Shown: piece after piece, positions 15,709 through 23,922 of the stretch
How the letters are laid out: the number at the start of each line of letters is the position of its first letter
Position numbering within the stretch: position 1 is the stretch's first letter
Assembly (NCBI GenBank): GCA_036841525.1
Contig: DAITVZ010000015.1
Location: 9,916-73,915, forward strand
Direction of reading: 5' to 3'
DNA: 64,000 nt
From: JAAYEA01 sp012689325
GTDB taxonomy: Bacteria; Chloroflexota; Anaerolineae; JAAYEA01
Made by a program: the position numbers and the translations under genes
Notes under the pieces: model-generated
Databases searched by the model: none
Seen by the model: the letters and a program-made list of their open reading frames with translations, nothing else
Told to the model about the DNA's origin: nothing

Positions 15709-17703
15709 CTAATCCGCCACGTTGGCCTTGTACAGCGCCCGGTATTCGCCGATGCCGACGTTGTAGACAAAGCGCACCTTGAGGCGCATCACGTCGCTGG
15801 TGAACATGGAGCCCGTCAGCGGGTCGGAGCTGATGAACAGCTCGGGGGCGCGGCCAAAGCGGTAGCCGACGCAGAGGCCCGGCGCCTCGCGGGGGTCGGC
15901 CACGGCGGCCCAGTCGCTCACATCGGTCATGTTCGGGCAGACGACGATCTGCGCGGTGCCGGCCAGCGCGTTGGCATTGGGGAACAGGGTGTTGGTCCCG
16001 CCGCCCGCGGCGACCAGCTCGCGGGAGACCATGATCTCCTGGGCGGTCTTTTCCAGGTCGATGGGGATGACCAGGTAGCGGGGCCGGAGGCCAAGGCGCT
16101 TGCCGCTGGCCGGCTCCGCCTGCTTGTACATGGCGATGATGGCGGCGGACCAGGTGCTGGTGGAGAGCGCCGACGTCCCCAGGTTGCCGTGGTCGGTGTG
16201 GAACAGCGCCTTGTTGTCCTGGTCCAGCGTGGGGCCGACGCCGCTATTGCCGGTGAGAATCGCCGCGATGGAATCCGAGAGGGTGCGGTTGGCCGCCAGC
16301 CCCAGCTTGCGCGGGATGGCGCGGATCCCCTGCACGTCGTCGCGGTCGATCATCTCCATGGTGATGGCCGCATAGCCGCCCTTTTTGGTAAAGCTGGTGG
16401 CCTCCTCGATGTCGCTTGGCGAGGCCAGCTCGGTATAGTCGGCGCCCTCGCTGACCGTGGGGAGGTCGCCGAACCCGCCCATGCTGATCCAGGTGACCTC
16501 GTTCATGGAGGCGAAATCCTCCTCCCAAACCAGCGGCCTCCACCAGAGCGGGCGCTGCTCGTAGGACTGCACCAGCGCCTTGTTCAGGGCGTTCTTGACC
16601 AGGCTGGTGAGGGTGGCGGTGGTCAGGTTGGCCAGCCGCGCCCGCTCCGGCACGGCGACGCCCTTCATGTCGTAATCGCCGGTGGCCATCAGGTACAGCT
16701 CGCGGATGCCCGAGAGGCGGGGGATGTCCGAGGCGCTATCGGGGATGGGCAGCCCCATCAGGCGGTCCAGCGCCAGTTGCAGGCGATCGCCGGGGTCGCT
16801 GGCGCGGCCTACGGCGCCCAGGTGCTGAACGGTTCCGGCCTCGAGTAGACGCGCGTGCACCTGCTCCGCGCCGCGGACCTCGCCCTCCAGCTCGTCCGCG
16901 GTGAACGCCCGCCCCTGCAGCCGCGCGCGAATCTGCGCCCGAAAGGGGTCGGGCAGGCGGCTTCCCGCCAGCCGGGCCTCCAGGAGCGCCGCGCGCGCCT
17001 CCCGCAGCAGCGCCTCCGCGTCGGACGACGGCGCCGACTCGGCCGCTTTCACCCGTTCCTGCGTCGCTTGTTCGGTCATGGTCTCTCCTTTCCCAGGGAC
17101 CAGAGGTCCCTGGCTAACGCTGGCAAATCCCTGAGGGGATTTGCCATCCTGAGCCGGTGAATTCCATTCACCGGCGACTCTTTCACCGGCGCCCCATTCA
17201 CCGGCCTGTGAATTCCCTTCGGCCTCCTCGATCTCCCCGCCCCGCGCGGGGTTCATCACCACGTCCAGCGAATGGACCCGGCGGATCGCCGTCACCTCCT
17301 GGCCGCGGCGCTCCACCTCCAGGTCGGCGGAAAGGCCCAGCCGGGGCATGGGCTGGCCCGCCTCTTGCAGCGCCAGGCACTCGTCCACCACCCGGCAGAG
17401 CCAGCCGGCGCTCCCCAGGAAGCGAATCCGCCCGCGGATGCCCTGCGCCTGGTCGGACCAGGCCACCTCGTGGAGCACCCCGGCCAGGTCGCGCACCGAG
17501 CGCCCCCCGGCCCGCCCCACGTCCGCGAACCCGGCGTGGTCCACGAACACGCTGGCCCCCTCCCACAGCGGCAGGGACTCGCGCAGCGCCGCCGCCCCAT
17601 AGCGCAGCCCGTTCCCCACCCCCGCCGTGATGCAGGTCACCGGGTACTCGCGCCCCGCGCCTGCCGCTTCCGCCACTACCCCCAACGCCAGCCGATCCCT
17701 CAT
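15709..17703 (-). CDS. Prohead protease-major capsid fusion protein
   Basis: Single 664-aa polyprotein. Residues about 1-155 form a prohead serine-protease domain: SVFVDHAGF holds the likely catalytic His and RLGLSADLEV the likely Ser, closing with HSLDVVMNPARGG as in protease/scaffold proteins. Residues about 155-290 are helical and charged, like a scaffold (EALLREARAALLEARL). From about residue 300 comes an HK97-type major capsid region (NLTTATLTSLVKNALNK, RPRYLVIPIDLEKTAQEI, and the C-terminal VRFVYNVGIGEYRALYKA). The start ATG 17703 follows AAAGGAGGGAGG. Fusions of this order are known in phages. The protein would cleave itself to give capsomers. Confidence 0.88.
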   Translation of the reverse strand: MRDRLALGVVAEAAGAGREYPVTCITAGVGNGLRYGAAALRESLPLWEGASVFVDHAGFADVGRAGGRSVRDLAGVLHEVAWSDQAQGIRGRIRFLGSAGWLCRVVDECLALQEAGQPMPRLGLSADLEVERRGQEVTAIRRVHSLDVVMNPARGGEIEEAEGNSQAGEWGAGERVAGEWNSPAQDGKSPQGFASVSQGPLVPGKGETMTEQATQERVKAAESAPSSDAEALLREARAALLEARLAGSRLPDPFRAQIRARLQGRAFTADELEGEVRGAEQVHARLLEAGTVQHLGAVGRASDPGDRLQLALDRLMGLPIPDSASDIPRLSGIRELYLMATGDYDMKGVAVPERARLANLTTATLTSLVKNALNKALVQSYEQRPLWWRPLVWEEDFASMNEVTWISMGGFGDLPTVSEGADYTELASPSDIEEATSFTKKGGYAAITMEMIDRDDVQGIRAIPRKLGLAANRTLSDSIAAILTGNSGVGPTLDQDNKALFHTDHGNLGTSALSTSTWSAAIIAMYKQAEPASGKRLGLRPRYLVIPIDLEKTAQEIMVSRELVAAGGGTNTLFPNANALAGTAQIVVCPNMTDVSDWAAVADPREAPGLCVGYRFGRAPELFISSDPLTGSMFTSDVMRLKVRFVYNVGIGEYRALYKANVAD

Positions 17704-17721
17704 CCTCCCTCCTTTCGGGAT

Positions 17722-17848
17722 TCACCACCGAGACACACAGAGGGGAAGTGGGACGCAGATGAACGCAGATTTCACAGATTAGGAGATTCCGATCTGCGCT
17801 GATCCTGAGAATCTGCGTCCCATACCCGGTCTCTGTGTCTCGGTGGTG
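17722..17848. repeat. Long imperfect inverted repeat CACCGAGACACAGAG
   Basis: CACCACCGAGACACACAGAG on the left (about 17723-17742) pairs with CTCTGTGTCTCGGTGGTG on the right (17831-17848). The interior (GGGACGCAGATGAACGCAGATT ... GATCTGCG ... ATCTGCGTCCCA) is also partly palindromic. It fills the junction between the capsid and portal genes. Confidence 0.7.
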
Positions 17849-17853
17849 CACTC

Positions 17854-19179
17854 CTACTCCCAGTCGGTCTTTTTGGCCTCGCCGAGCATCTCGGCGATCT
17901 CTTCCGGGGTGTAGAGCTCCCCCGCGAAGCGCAGCGCCAGCTCCGCCGCGTGATAGTCGTCGATCCACCCCTGGTGGCGCATCAGCACCAGCGCGCGCAC
18001 CATCTCGCCCGCCGCCTCCGCGTGCACCTGCAAATCCTCCCGCGTCAGGTCCTCCGCCGCGGCCCGCAGCCCGGGGTCCTCCCCCGGCGGCACCACCCCC
18101 GCCCGCCACAGCGCCAGCGTCGTCACCTCCCGCAGCGCCTCGCCGAGCTGCTCCTGGCGCAGCCGGTAGTGGCGATAGGTCGGCTGGCCCATCTCGCGCG
18201 CCGTCGCCCGCGTCGCCGATTCCCCCTCGCCCATAAAGTGCAGCGGCACCCCCGCCCCCGCCGCCACCATCAGCCGCATCGCCTTGCCGTCCGCCGAGGC
18301 GTCCTCCGACTCCAGGTTGGGCGAGACCGCGCTCCAGCGCTCCTTGTCGTCGGTGATCAGGATGCTCCCCGGCGTGGGGATGGCGCTGTATTGGGCGCGC
18401 TTGCGCTCCAGCTCGCCCGGCTGCGGGTTGCCGATCTGGCAATGCCAGAGGTAGGCGGCGCGGTACTTGTTCAGCCGCGCGCGGTCCTCCACCCAGTCGT
18501 TATAGCGCCGCAGCCAGCGCAGGATCGGCTGCAGGTCGGGCAGCCCGCGCACCGCCCCCGCCGGCCGGTTCACGGCGATGTGCACCATCACCTGCTCTGC
18601 GCCATGGAATGGCGTCTCGCCATTCCGAGCGCCCGGTCCTCCGGGCGCCGGCCACCAGCGCCCTTCCAGGTCGCCGGTCACCTGGTGATAGGCCAGCTCG
18701 CGCTCGCCATCCTGCGGGTCGGTGCGCACCTCGTCGATCAACAAGGCCGGCACCTCGCGCACATAGCTCATCCCGTCGCCGGGGTTGCGCGAGAGGACGA
18801 TGAACACCTCCCCCGCCCGCGCCAGCTCGTCCGACCAACGGTGCAGCCGCTGGGCCAGCCGGTTCTGCGGGTGCGCCGTGAAGGCGTCCACGAACCGCTG
18901 CACCGCGTCATCCTCGGCGCGCAGCGCGATCCCCTCGCCCACGGCAAAGGCGCGGGTCAGCGCCACCAGCCGGAAGGCCAGCGGGTTGGTGCGCCACTCG
19001 TGCAGGCAATCCTCCAGCATCTCGCGCCGCTCCGCCCAGCTCAGCTCCAAGGTCCAGCCCGCCCCCTGGCTGGTGACGGGCCGCCACCAGCGGTCGTCCG
19101 TCACCCGCAGCGCGCTACTCACCCGCTCCGAGACCAAATCGGCAAATAGATGATCGAATAGCCACCCCCGTAGGTCCAT
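17854..19179 (-). CDS. Phage portal protein
   Basis: Portal subunit that would form the ring through which DNA enters the capsid (441 aa). The start is set at ATG 19179 (MDLRGWLFDHLFADL, behind AAAGGAG), since the longer frame reads through an inverted repeat. Family-like features: LAFRLVALTRAFAVGEGI near residue 65, an extended beta/alpha core with GEVFIVLSRNPGDGMSYVRE, then VRGLPDLQPILRWLRRYNDW and LLPHFMGEG-like VPLHFMGEGESAT. It ends TPEEIAEMLGEAKKTDWE. It is the first gene after the LexA-box promoter. No terminase gene lies upstream. Confidence 0.85.
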   Translation of the reverse strand: MDLRGWLFDHLFADLVSERVSSALRVTDDRWWRPVTSQGAGWTLELSWAERREMLEDCLHEWRTNPLAFRLVALTRAFAVGEGIALRAEDDAVQRFVDAFTAHPQNRLAQRLHRWSDELARAGEVFIVLSRNPGDGMSYVREVPALLIDEVRTDPQDGERELAYHQVTGDLEGRWWPAPGGPGARNGETPFHGAEQVMVHIAVNRPAGAVRGLPDLQPILRWLRRYNDWVEDRARLNKYRAAYLWHCQIGNPQPGELERKRAQYSAIPTPGSILITDDKERWSAVSPNLESEDASADGKAMRLMVAAGAGVPLHFMGEGESATRATAREMGQPTYRHYRLRQEQLGEALREVTTLALWRAGVVPPGEDPGLRAAAEDLTREDLQVHAEAAGEMVRALVLMRHQGWIDDYHAAELALRFAGELYTPEEIAEMLGEAKKTDWE

Positions 19180-19199
19180 CCCTCGCTCCTTTCGCGCAT

Positions 19200-19269
19200 C
19201 TTGTAGGGGCGAACCTCGTGTTCGCCCCGGCCAGCTCAGGAGGGCGAACACAAGGTTCGCCCCTACAAG
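19200..19269. repeat. 28-bp inverted repeat of the GTAGGGGC family
   Basis: CTTGTAGGGGCGAACCTCG... at 19200-19227 and its complement at 19242-19269 match with one mismatch in 28 bp. In addition each arm contains a small GAAC/GTTC palindrome. It lies in the 5' leader of the portal gene and would form a very stable RNA stem just before the ribosome-binding site. Confidence 0.8.
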
Positions 19270-19453
19270 ACGATACACGATTCGTCGCATGTTGTTCATC
19301 ACATGCGAATCGCATGTTTCACCCTTCACCCGCGCGCCAAAAAAAGGGCGCGGGCGGCCTGACAGGCCCCCGGCCGACCCGGGCCAATGGCGGCGCTCCG
19401 CCCCGAGGGGGCGGCTGGCAGCCTGTGGGGGAGCCTGTCAGGCCCGGTCGAGA

Positions 19454-19469
19454 TAGAACAGATGTTCTA
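19454..19469 (-). promoter_or_regulatory. LexA-box-like operator
   Basis: Palindrome TAGAACAGATGTTCTA with 7-bp arms. It contains GAAC-N4-GTTC, the core of the Gram-positive-type SOS box. It lies just downstream of the -10 box of the minus-strand promoter at 19481-19509, where a bound repressor would block initiation. LexA binding is inference, since some Chloroflexota use other boxes. Confidence 0.6.
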
Positions 19470-19480
19470 CTCTAAAGGGT

Positions 19481-19509
19481 ATTATAGCACGTCATGAAGG
19501 GTTTGTCAA
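19481..19509 (-). promoter_or_regulatory. Consensus promoter of the phage-like block
   Basis: Read on the minus strand: TTGACA (19509-19504), 17-bp spacer, TATAAT (19486-19481). Both boxes are perfect. It points at the portal gene, leaving a leader of about 295 nt. Confidence 0.82.
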
Positions 19510-19547
19510 TACCCAATAACCCAAACTTTATCCCAAATCGAAAAAAA

Positions 19548-19579
19548 GACCCTAAAGGTCTTTCAAGACCTTTAGGGTC
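19548..19579. terminator. GACCCTAAAGGTCTT hairpin
   Basis: 15-bp perfect arms (19548-19562 and 19565-19579), with an A-run on the left that becomes a T-run on the minus strand. It would end transcripts of the minus-strand gene at 19675. A related hairpin lies at 60987-61020. Confidence 0.65.
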
Positions 19580-19674
19580 TGGCCCCGACCTGACAGGTTC
19601 CCGTCGGGGCGCGCATATCGGCTGCGCGCGCCGTGGACAGCCGGCGAACCGCGCGTGTGCGCCAGCCGCGCCCC

Positions 19675-19974
19675 CTATAGCTTGGCCCACCACTCGAGCC
19701 GCCCGTGATCCCACCCAAACGTCATGGCGTGCCTTTCGACGATCTTCCAGGCCTCGTTGGCCTGGTCGACGTCCGCCGCCATCTGGTGGAACTGCGCGGC
19801 GTCCTTCACCCGAAAGATATAGTTGTGCACGTGCCCCGTGGCGCCTGCCGACGGCGCGCCGAAATAGCCGACCAGCTCGATACCCGCCGCCTTCCACTTT
19901 CTCATCATCGCCGCGCTGGCCTCGATGGACTTTTGCCGCTGCTCCTCGGTGGCCTGGCGCCAGGGCAGCCCCAA
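19675..19974 (-). CDS. Small protein, paralogue of the divergent neighbour (possibly 5'-truncated)
   Basis: 99 aa from a TTG start at 19974. It aligns over its length with the plus-strand gene at 19992 (GLPWRQAT and GLPWRQAS, then RKWKAAGIELVGYF and KKWKASGIRLIGTF), but lacks the first about 14 residues of that protein. No ribosome-binding site precedes the TTG. The homologous region begins exactly where the neighbour's ribosome-binding site lies. It may be a decayed or 5'-truncated copy from an inverted duplication. The fold is probably a small ferredoxin-like alpha/beta barrel. The function is unknown. Confidence 0.5.
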   Translation of the reverse strand: MGLPWRQATEEQRQKSIEASAAMMRKWKAAGIELVGYFGAPSAGATGHVHNYIFRVKDAAQFHQMAADVDQANEAWKIVERHAMTFGWDHGRLEWWAKL

Positions 19975-19991
19975 GGAGGAGGAGTGCGAGC

Positions 19992-20327
19992 ATGGCCAAC
20001 GAGCGTTGGGAAGTCATTTTGCAGATACAACTCGGGCTGCCCTGGCGTCAGGCCTCCGCCGAGCAAAGGAAGGAAGCCCATGCCGAGTTCCTGGAGATGG
20101 CCAAAAAGTGGAAGGCCTCGGGCATCCGCCTGATCGGCACCTTCACCTTTCCCCACGTCCTGAACGGCTACTCCAACAACTGGTTCTTCGGCATCGACAA
20201 CGACACCCAGATGGATCAGATCAACCGCGACATCATGGGCTCCCAGTTCGGCAAGATCATCGAGGACTTTAGTCTGGCCAACGGCGGCGCAAACGCCGAT
20301 TTCGAAGAGAATTGGCGGTCCTGGTAG
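19992..20327 (+). CDS. Small alpha/beta protein of unknown function
   Basis: 111 aa, ATG 19992 behind AAGGAGGAGGAG. It begins MANERWEVILQIQLGLPW, has a helix (EQRKEAHAEFLEMAKKWK), a strand (GIRLIGTFTF), an aromatic motif SNNWFFGIDN, a helix and a final EDFSLANGG. The pattern suits a dimeric alpha/beta barrel of the type that binds small ligands. The close relative on the other strand (19675-19974) shows a head-to-head duplication. I do not recognise the family. Confidence 0.7.
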   Translation: MANERWEVILQIQLGLPWRQASAEQRKEAHAEFLEMAKKWKASGIRLIGTFTFPHVLNGYSNNWFFGIDNDTQMDQINRDIMGSQFGKIIEDFSLANGGANADFEENWRSW

Positions 20328-20399
20328 CGCAGCATTTCGCGAGCCTGTTCGGTTCGCCAGCGCGTCCTTGCCCATCGGCCCGCGTTGCCCCGCCCCCGC

Positions 20400-20645
20400 G
20401 CCAAGGCTTGTGCCAAGTCCTGTCCGCCTCGCGCGCCGCAGGCTCAATGCGCGATGGAATCGCGTTGCGGCTGACTTGGGCAAGCCTGCTAGAAGCAGGC
20501 TCGGAAAGGCTCCGGAGTGCTCTGTCCGTCCTGATCCCGCTTTGAGCGGGCTTGCCAGGTTCAGCCGGGCGCGGCATGGAATGCCGCCTTTGGCGCTCGG
20601 CGACGCGCCGGGCGCGACTTGGCGCAAGCCCCGCCCCTGCCGCGG
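20400..20645. repeat. Gene-free stretch with short hairpins
   Basis: Contains GCCTGCTAGAAGCAGGC, CCCGCTTTGAGCGGG, CGGCATGGAATGCCG (the same palindrome type as at 13549-13630) and two GGCTTGTGCCAAGT/ACTTGGCGCAAGCC-like words. No gene is supported here. Confidence 0.5.
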
Positions 20646-20653
20646 CTCCCCTA

Positions 20654-20682
20654 TTGACGCGCCGCCCCTGGCGGTGTATACT
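20654..20682 (+). promoter_or_regulatory. Promoter of the FG-GAP repeat protein gene
   Basis: TTGACG (20654-20659), 17-bp spacer, TATACT (20677-20682), about 85 bases before the start codon. Confidence 0.7.
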
Positions 20683-20766
20683 TACCATGAACCACATCCT
20701 CGCTACGTCGCGTCGCCGTGCGTGTCCTCGTTAGGCAGGGCTGTTTGGCCCGAAAGGAGCATCGGC

Positions 20767-22302
20767 ATGAAGACGTTACGTATCGGCGCCTCTCTCCTCG
20801 TTCTGGCGGCCTCCATACTCGGCCTGCTTCCCTTCCACCTCGGCTCGTCCCCGGCCCAGGCGGAGGAGGGGAGCGCCCCGGCCGCGGCGTGGGCCAAGTT
20901 CGACTTTAACGACAGCACCATGCAGGGCTGGACCCTGGCGGGGGCCTTTGATGAGCATGGGCATGGCCCCTTCGCTAACAGCTTCTGGGCGCAGTGGTGG
21001 GATTACGTCAACTATCCCAACCTCAGCGACTATACCGGCGACGGCAAGGGGTCCATCATGATGGCCGCCCTGGCCGGCCACGGCGTCACCAACCCGGACG
21101 CCACCTTCTGGCTCATGCAACTGCACTCCCCCGACCTCACGGACTCGCCGGTCTGGCAGGCGGCGCGGGGCTACTCGGTGCAACTGGCCGAGCGGCTGGC
21201 GATCACGGACAGGATCTATGCCAACCTCTATGTGCGCGTGTACGACACCGACCAGGGCCGCGACCGCTGGTTCTATACCCCCACCCAGGCGCTGCCCCTG
21301 ACGCATAACGCCTGGACCCACATGACCTTCGACTGGTCGACCATCGCCACCTTTCCGGCCCACCGCATCGTGCGCGAGGTGTTCGTCAACCTCTGGGGCA
21401 AGATGAGCGACCTCGTGGAGGGGGCCGTCTATCTGGATGAGGTCACGCCGCTGGCGGCGGGCCGGCCCTCGCTCATCGCCGCGCGCAAGAACACCGGCGG
21501 CCTGCCCTGGCTCTACCTTTACAACGCCCCGGCCGGCATGTGGACGCCGGTGGCGAGCCAGGGCTCCAACCAGACCCCCATCCCCACCGGCGATATCCGC
21601 TTCATGTTCAGCCTGGACCACAACGGCGACGGCGTCAGCGAGATCGCCGCGGTCAAGGTCGTCGGCGGCGTCAGGTACCTCTACGTCTACACCCAGCCCA
21701 TGGCCTGGGCCGCCCCCTCCGTCGTGGTCGCCGCCAACGCCCTCCCCATCCCCGCGGGCGATGTCCGCTTCATGTTCAACCTCGACTATAACGGCGACGG
21801 CCGGGAGGAGGTCGCCGCGCTCAAGATCGTCGGCGGCGTCAAGTACCTCTACATCTATGCCGCGCCCGTGGGCATGTGGACGCCGGTCTCCATGGTCGCC
21901 GCCAACGCCCTCCCCATCGCCGGCGGCGACATCCTCTGGATGTTCGGCCTGGACCATAACGGCGACGGCAAGGACGAGGTCGCCGCGGTCAAGGTGCTGG
22001 GCGGGGTCAAGTACCTCTACATCTATGCCGCGCCCGCGGGCATGTGGACGCCCGTCTCCATGGTCGCCGCCAACGCTTCGCCCATCCCCAGCGGCATGGT
22101 GCAGCACGTTTTCGCCGTGGACCGTGACGGGGACGGCAAGGACGAGATCGGCGTGGTCAAGGTCGTCGGCGGGGTGCGCTACCTGTACATCTATTCCGCG
22201 CCCGCGGGCATGTGGACGCCGGTCTCCATGGTGGCGGCGAACGCCAGCCCCATCCCCAGCGGCAACCTGCTGAACATTTTCAGCGTTAAGCGCGGGCCGT
22301 AG
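20767..22302 (+). CDS. Secreted FG-GAP/calcium-binding repeat protein
   Basis: Exported protein (511 aa). The signal peptide ends about AQA-E (residue 32). ATG 20767 follows AAAGGAG. Residues about 38-230 form an all-beta carbohydrate-binding-module-like domain (FDFNDSTMQGWTLAGAFD at its start, VNLWGKMSDLVEGAVYLD at its end). Residues about 235-505 hold repeats of about 63-65 aa. Each has a Ca-binding loop such as DHNGDGVSEIAAVK or DRDGDGKDEIGVVK and a LYIYAAPVGMWTPVSMVAANA unit, as in FG-GAP/VCBS propeller blades. The last repeats are nearly identical in DNA, so they expanded recently. The likely role is extracellular adhesion or polymer binding. Confidence 0.82.
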   Translation: MKTLRIGASLLVLAASILGLLPFHLGSSPAQAEEGSAPAAAWAKFDFNDSTMQGWTLAGAFDEHGHGPFANSFWAQWWDYVNYPNLSDYTGDGKGSIMMAALAGHGVTNPDATFWLMQLHSPDLTDSPVWQAARGYSVQLAERLAITDRIYANLYVRVYDTDQGRDRWFYTPTQALPLTHNAWTHMTFDWSTIATFPAHRIVREVFVNLWGKMSDLVEGAVYLDEVTPLAAGRPSLIAARKNTGGLPWLYLYNAPAGMWTPVASQGSNQTPIPTGDIRFMFSLDHNGDGVSEIAAVKVVGGVRYLYVYTQPMAWAAPSVVVAANALPIPAGDVRFMFNLDYNGDGREEVAALKIVGGVKYLYIYAAPVGMWTPVSMVAANALPIAGGDILWMFGLDHNGDGKDEVAAVKVLGGVKYLYIYAAPAGMWTPVSMVAANASPIPSGMVQHVFAVDRDGDGKDEIGVVKVVGGVRYLYIYSAPAGMWTPVSMVAANASPIPSGNLLNIFSVKRGP

Positions 22303-22396
22303 CCAGGGCTTGACATTCCCGCCATTCCGAGTATAACCAAAGGCATGCCTGGGCATCTTTCCACTCCAGGCCGGTGCGCGGAAGGGACACTCCGCC

Positions 22397-23368
22397 ATGC
22401 CAACCGATCGCGAGCCTGCGGCTCAGCTCACCCACCACGCCATGGGCACGGTGATGGCTCACCATGCCTATGGCCCCCGCGCCCAGGAGGCCCTCGCCGC
22501 CGCCTGCCAGGAGGTGGCGCGGCTGGAAGCCCTCCTCAGCCGCTTCCTCCCCGCCAGCGACATCGGCCGCATCAATGCCGGGGCGGGCGCCGCCGCTGCC
22601 CCCGTCCCCATCGCCCTGGAGACCTACGAACTGCTCGCCCTCGCCGCCGATTTCGCCCGGCGCCTGCCCGATAGCTTTGACCCCACCATCGCCCCCCTGG
22701 TGGACCTCTGGCGCGCCGCCCAGGCCGCCGGCGATCCGCCCGACCCGCCCAGCGTCGCCCGCGTACTCCCCCTGGTGGACCACCGCGACTTGCTCCTGGA
22801 CCCCTGGGCGCGGACGGCGCGGCTGCGGCGGCCCGGCCAGGCCCTCGACCTGGGCGGCATCGGCAAGGGCTACGCCGGCGACCGCGTGCTCGAGGTGCTG
22901 CGGGAATACGGCGTGACCTCCGCCTATGCCAACCTCGGCGGCAACGTCGTCACCCTCGGCTCCCGGCCCGACGGCTCCCCCTGGCAGATCGGCATCCAGC
23001 ACCCCCGCCGCGAGGGCGCCATCCTCGGCGCCGTCGCTCTGGCCGGGGGGTGCGTGGTCACCTCCGGCGATTACCAGCGCTGCTTCACCGACCGCCAGGG
23101 CATCCGCCGCCATCACCTGCTCGACCCCGCCACCGGCTACCCCGCCGATTCCGGGCTCATCAGCGTCTCCATCGTCGCCGACCAGGCGACGGCAGCCGAT
23201 CTCGTTTCCACCGCCGTGTTCATCGCCGGGCTGGAACGGGGGCTCGGCTTCCTGCAACACGCCCGCGCCGAGGCCATCCTGGTGGACTCGGCCCTGCGGC
23301 TCTACGTGACGCGAGGGCTGCGCTCTCGCTTTCGGGCCTTGGAGGCCCCGGTCACGGTGTTGGACTGA
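22397..23368 (+). CDS. apbE: FAD:protein FMN transferase (ApbE)
   Basis: Enzyme that transfers FMN from FAD to a Thr/Ser of target proteins (323 aa). Family motifs: THHAMGTVMAH near the start, SRFLPASDIGRIN (residues 48-60), DLGGIGKGYAGD (151-162), AYANLGGNVVTLG, and DPATGYPADSG (243-253) with the Mg/flavin-binding residues. No signal peptide is seen, so it may act in the cytoplasm or be exported unusually. The two genes that follow encode small FMN-binding-domain proteins with the SGAT acceptor motif, which are its likely substrates. The start ATG 22397 sits after a weak ribosome-binding site. Confidence 0.92.
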   Translation: MPTDREPAAQLTHHAMGTVMAHHAYGPRAQEALAAACQEVARLEALLSRFLPASDIGRINAGAGAAAAPVPIALETYELLALAADFARRLPDSFDPTIAPLVDLWRAAQAAGDPPDPPSVARVLPLVDHRDLLLDPWARTARLRRPGQALDLGGIGKGYAGDRVLEVLREYGVTSAYANLGGNVVTLGSRPDGSPWQIGIQHPRREGAILGAVALAGGCVVTSGDYQRCFTDRQGIRRHHLLDPATGYPADSGLISVSIVADQATAADLVSTAVFIAGLERGLGFLQHARAEAILVDSALRLYVTRGLRSRFRALEAPVTVLD

Positions 23369-23386
23369 TCGAAAGGAGGAGGTTTC

Positions 23387-23788
23387 ATGGGCTGGGCCAT
23401 CGCGCTTATCGTCGTCGCGGCCTTGGCCATCGCCGGGTGGGCCGGCTGGTCCAAGCTCGCCAAGGAACACCAGGAGGCCCGCGCCGTCCCCCTGGCCGCG
23501 CTGGATTTCGGCAAGCTCAAGGATGGCGTCTACCACGGCGCCTACGCGGGGGGCATGTACAAGTGGCGCGCCAACGAATGCGACGTCACCGTGGAGGGGG
23601 GCAAGGTGACCCGCATCACCCTCGCCAGCAGCCAGGACCCCGGCGCCAAGAACGCCAACGCCGACCTGCTCTGCGAGCGGGTCATCCAGGCGCAGTCGCT
23701 GCAGGTGGACACGGTCAGCGGCGCCACCCTCACCGGCAAGGCCTACCTCAAGGCCATGGAGAACGCGCTGGTCCAGGCGCAAGCGTAG
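23387..23788 (+). CDS. Membrane-anchored FMN-binding domain protein 1
   Basis: 133 aa, ATG 23387 behind AAAGGAGGAGG. An N-terminal membrane segment (residues 3-21) is followed by a single FMN-binding domain with LKDGVYHGAYAGGMYKW and VDTVSGATLTGKAYL. The Thr in SGAT (residue 114) is the expected site of covalent FMN. It starts 18 bases after apbE, so it is co-transcribed. The domain would face outside and pass electrons across or along the membrane. The partner is unknown. Confidence 0.9.
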   Translation: MGWAIALIVVAALAIAGWAGWSKLAKEHQEARAVPLAALDFGKLKDGVYHGAYAGGMYKWRANECDVTVEGGKVTRITLASSQDPGAKNANADLLCERVIQAQSLQVDTVSGATLTGKAYLKAMENALVQAQA

Positions 23789-23846
23789 CGGGCCGCGGGG
23801 AGGCCATCGCCCGCGGGAGCTCGGACACGGATCGCCAGGATGGCGC

Positions 23847-23878
23847 GGATCAGGAGCCGCCGGGCTGGCTCCTGATCC
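23847..23878. repeat. Hairpin between the two FMN-binding genes
   Basis: Perfect 12-bp arms GGATCAGGAGCC (23847-23858) and complement (23867-23878). The surrounding words (GATGGCGCGGATC, ATCCGTGGAATCCGCGTCCCA) recur at 30955-30990, so this is a dispersed element. It lacks a T-run and may tune relative expression by mRNA processing. Confidence 0.55.
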
Positions 23879-23922
23879 ATATCATCCGTGGAATCCGCGT
23901 CCCATGTCCGAAGGAGGCAATC

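Noticed and set aside
17198..18442. 414-codon minus-strand frame between portal and capsid genes
   Set aside because: Gly/Arg-rich shadow overlapping both supported genes in another frame.
19472..20017. 181-codon minus-strand frame with a leader-like MLALLLLGAALAPG
   Set aside because: The hydrophobic stretch arises from the complement of the plus gene's ribosome-binding region. The rest has no protein character, and the overlapping frame at 19675-19974 matches a paralogue.
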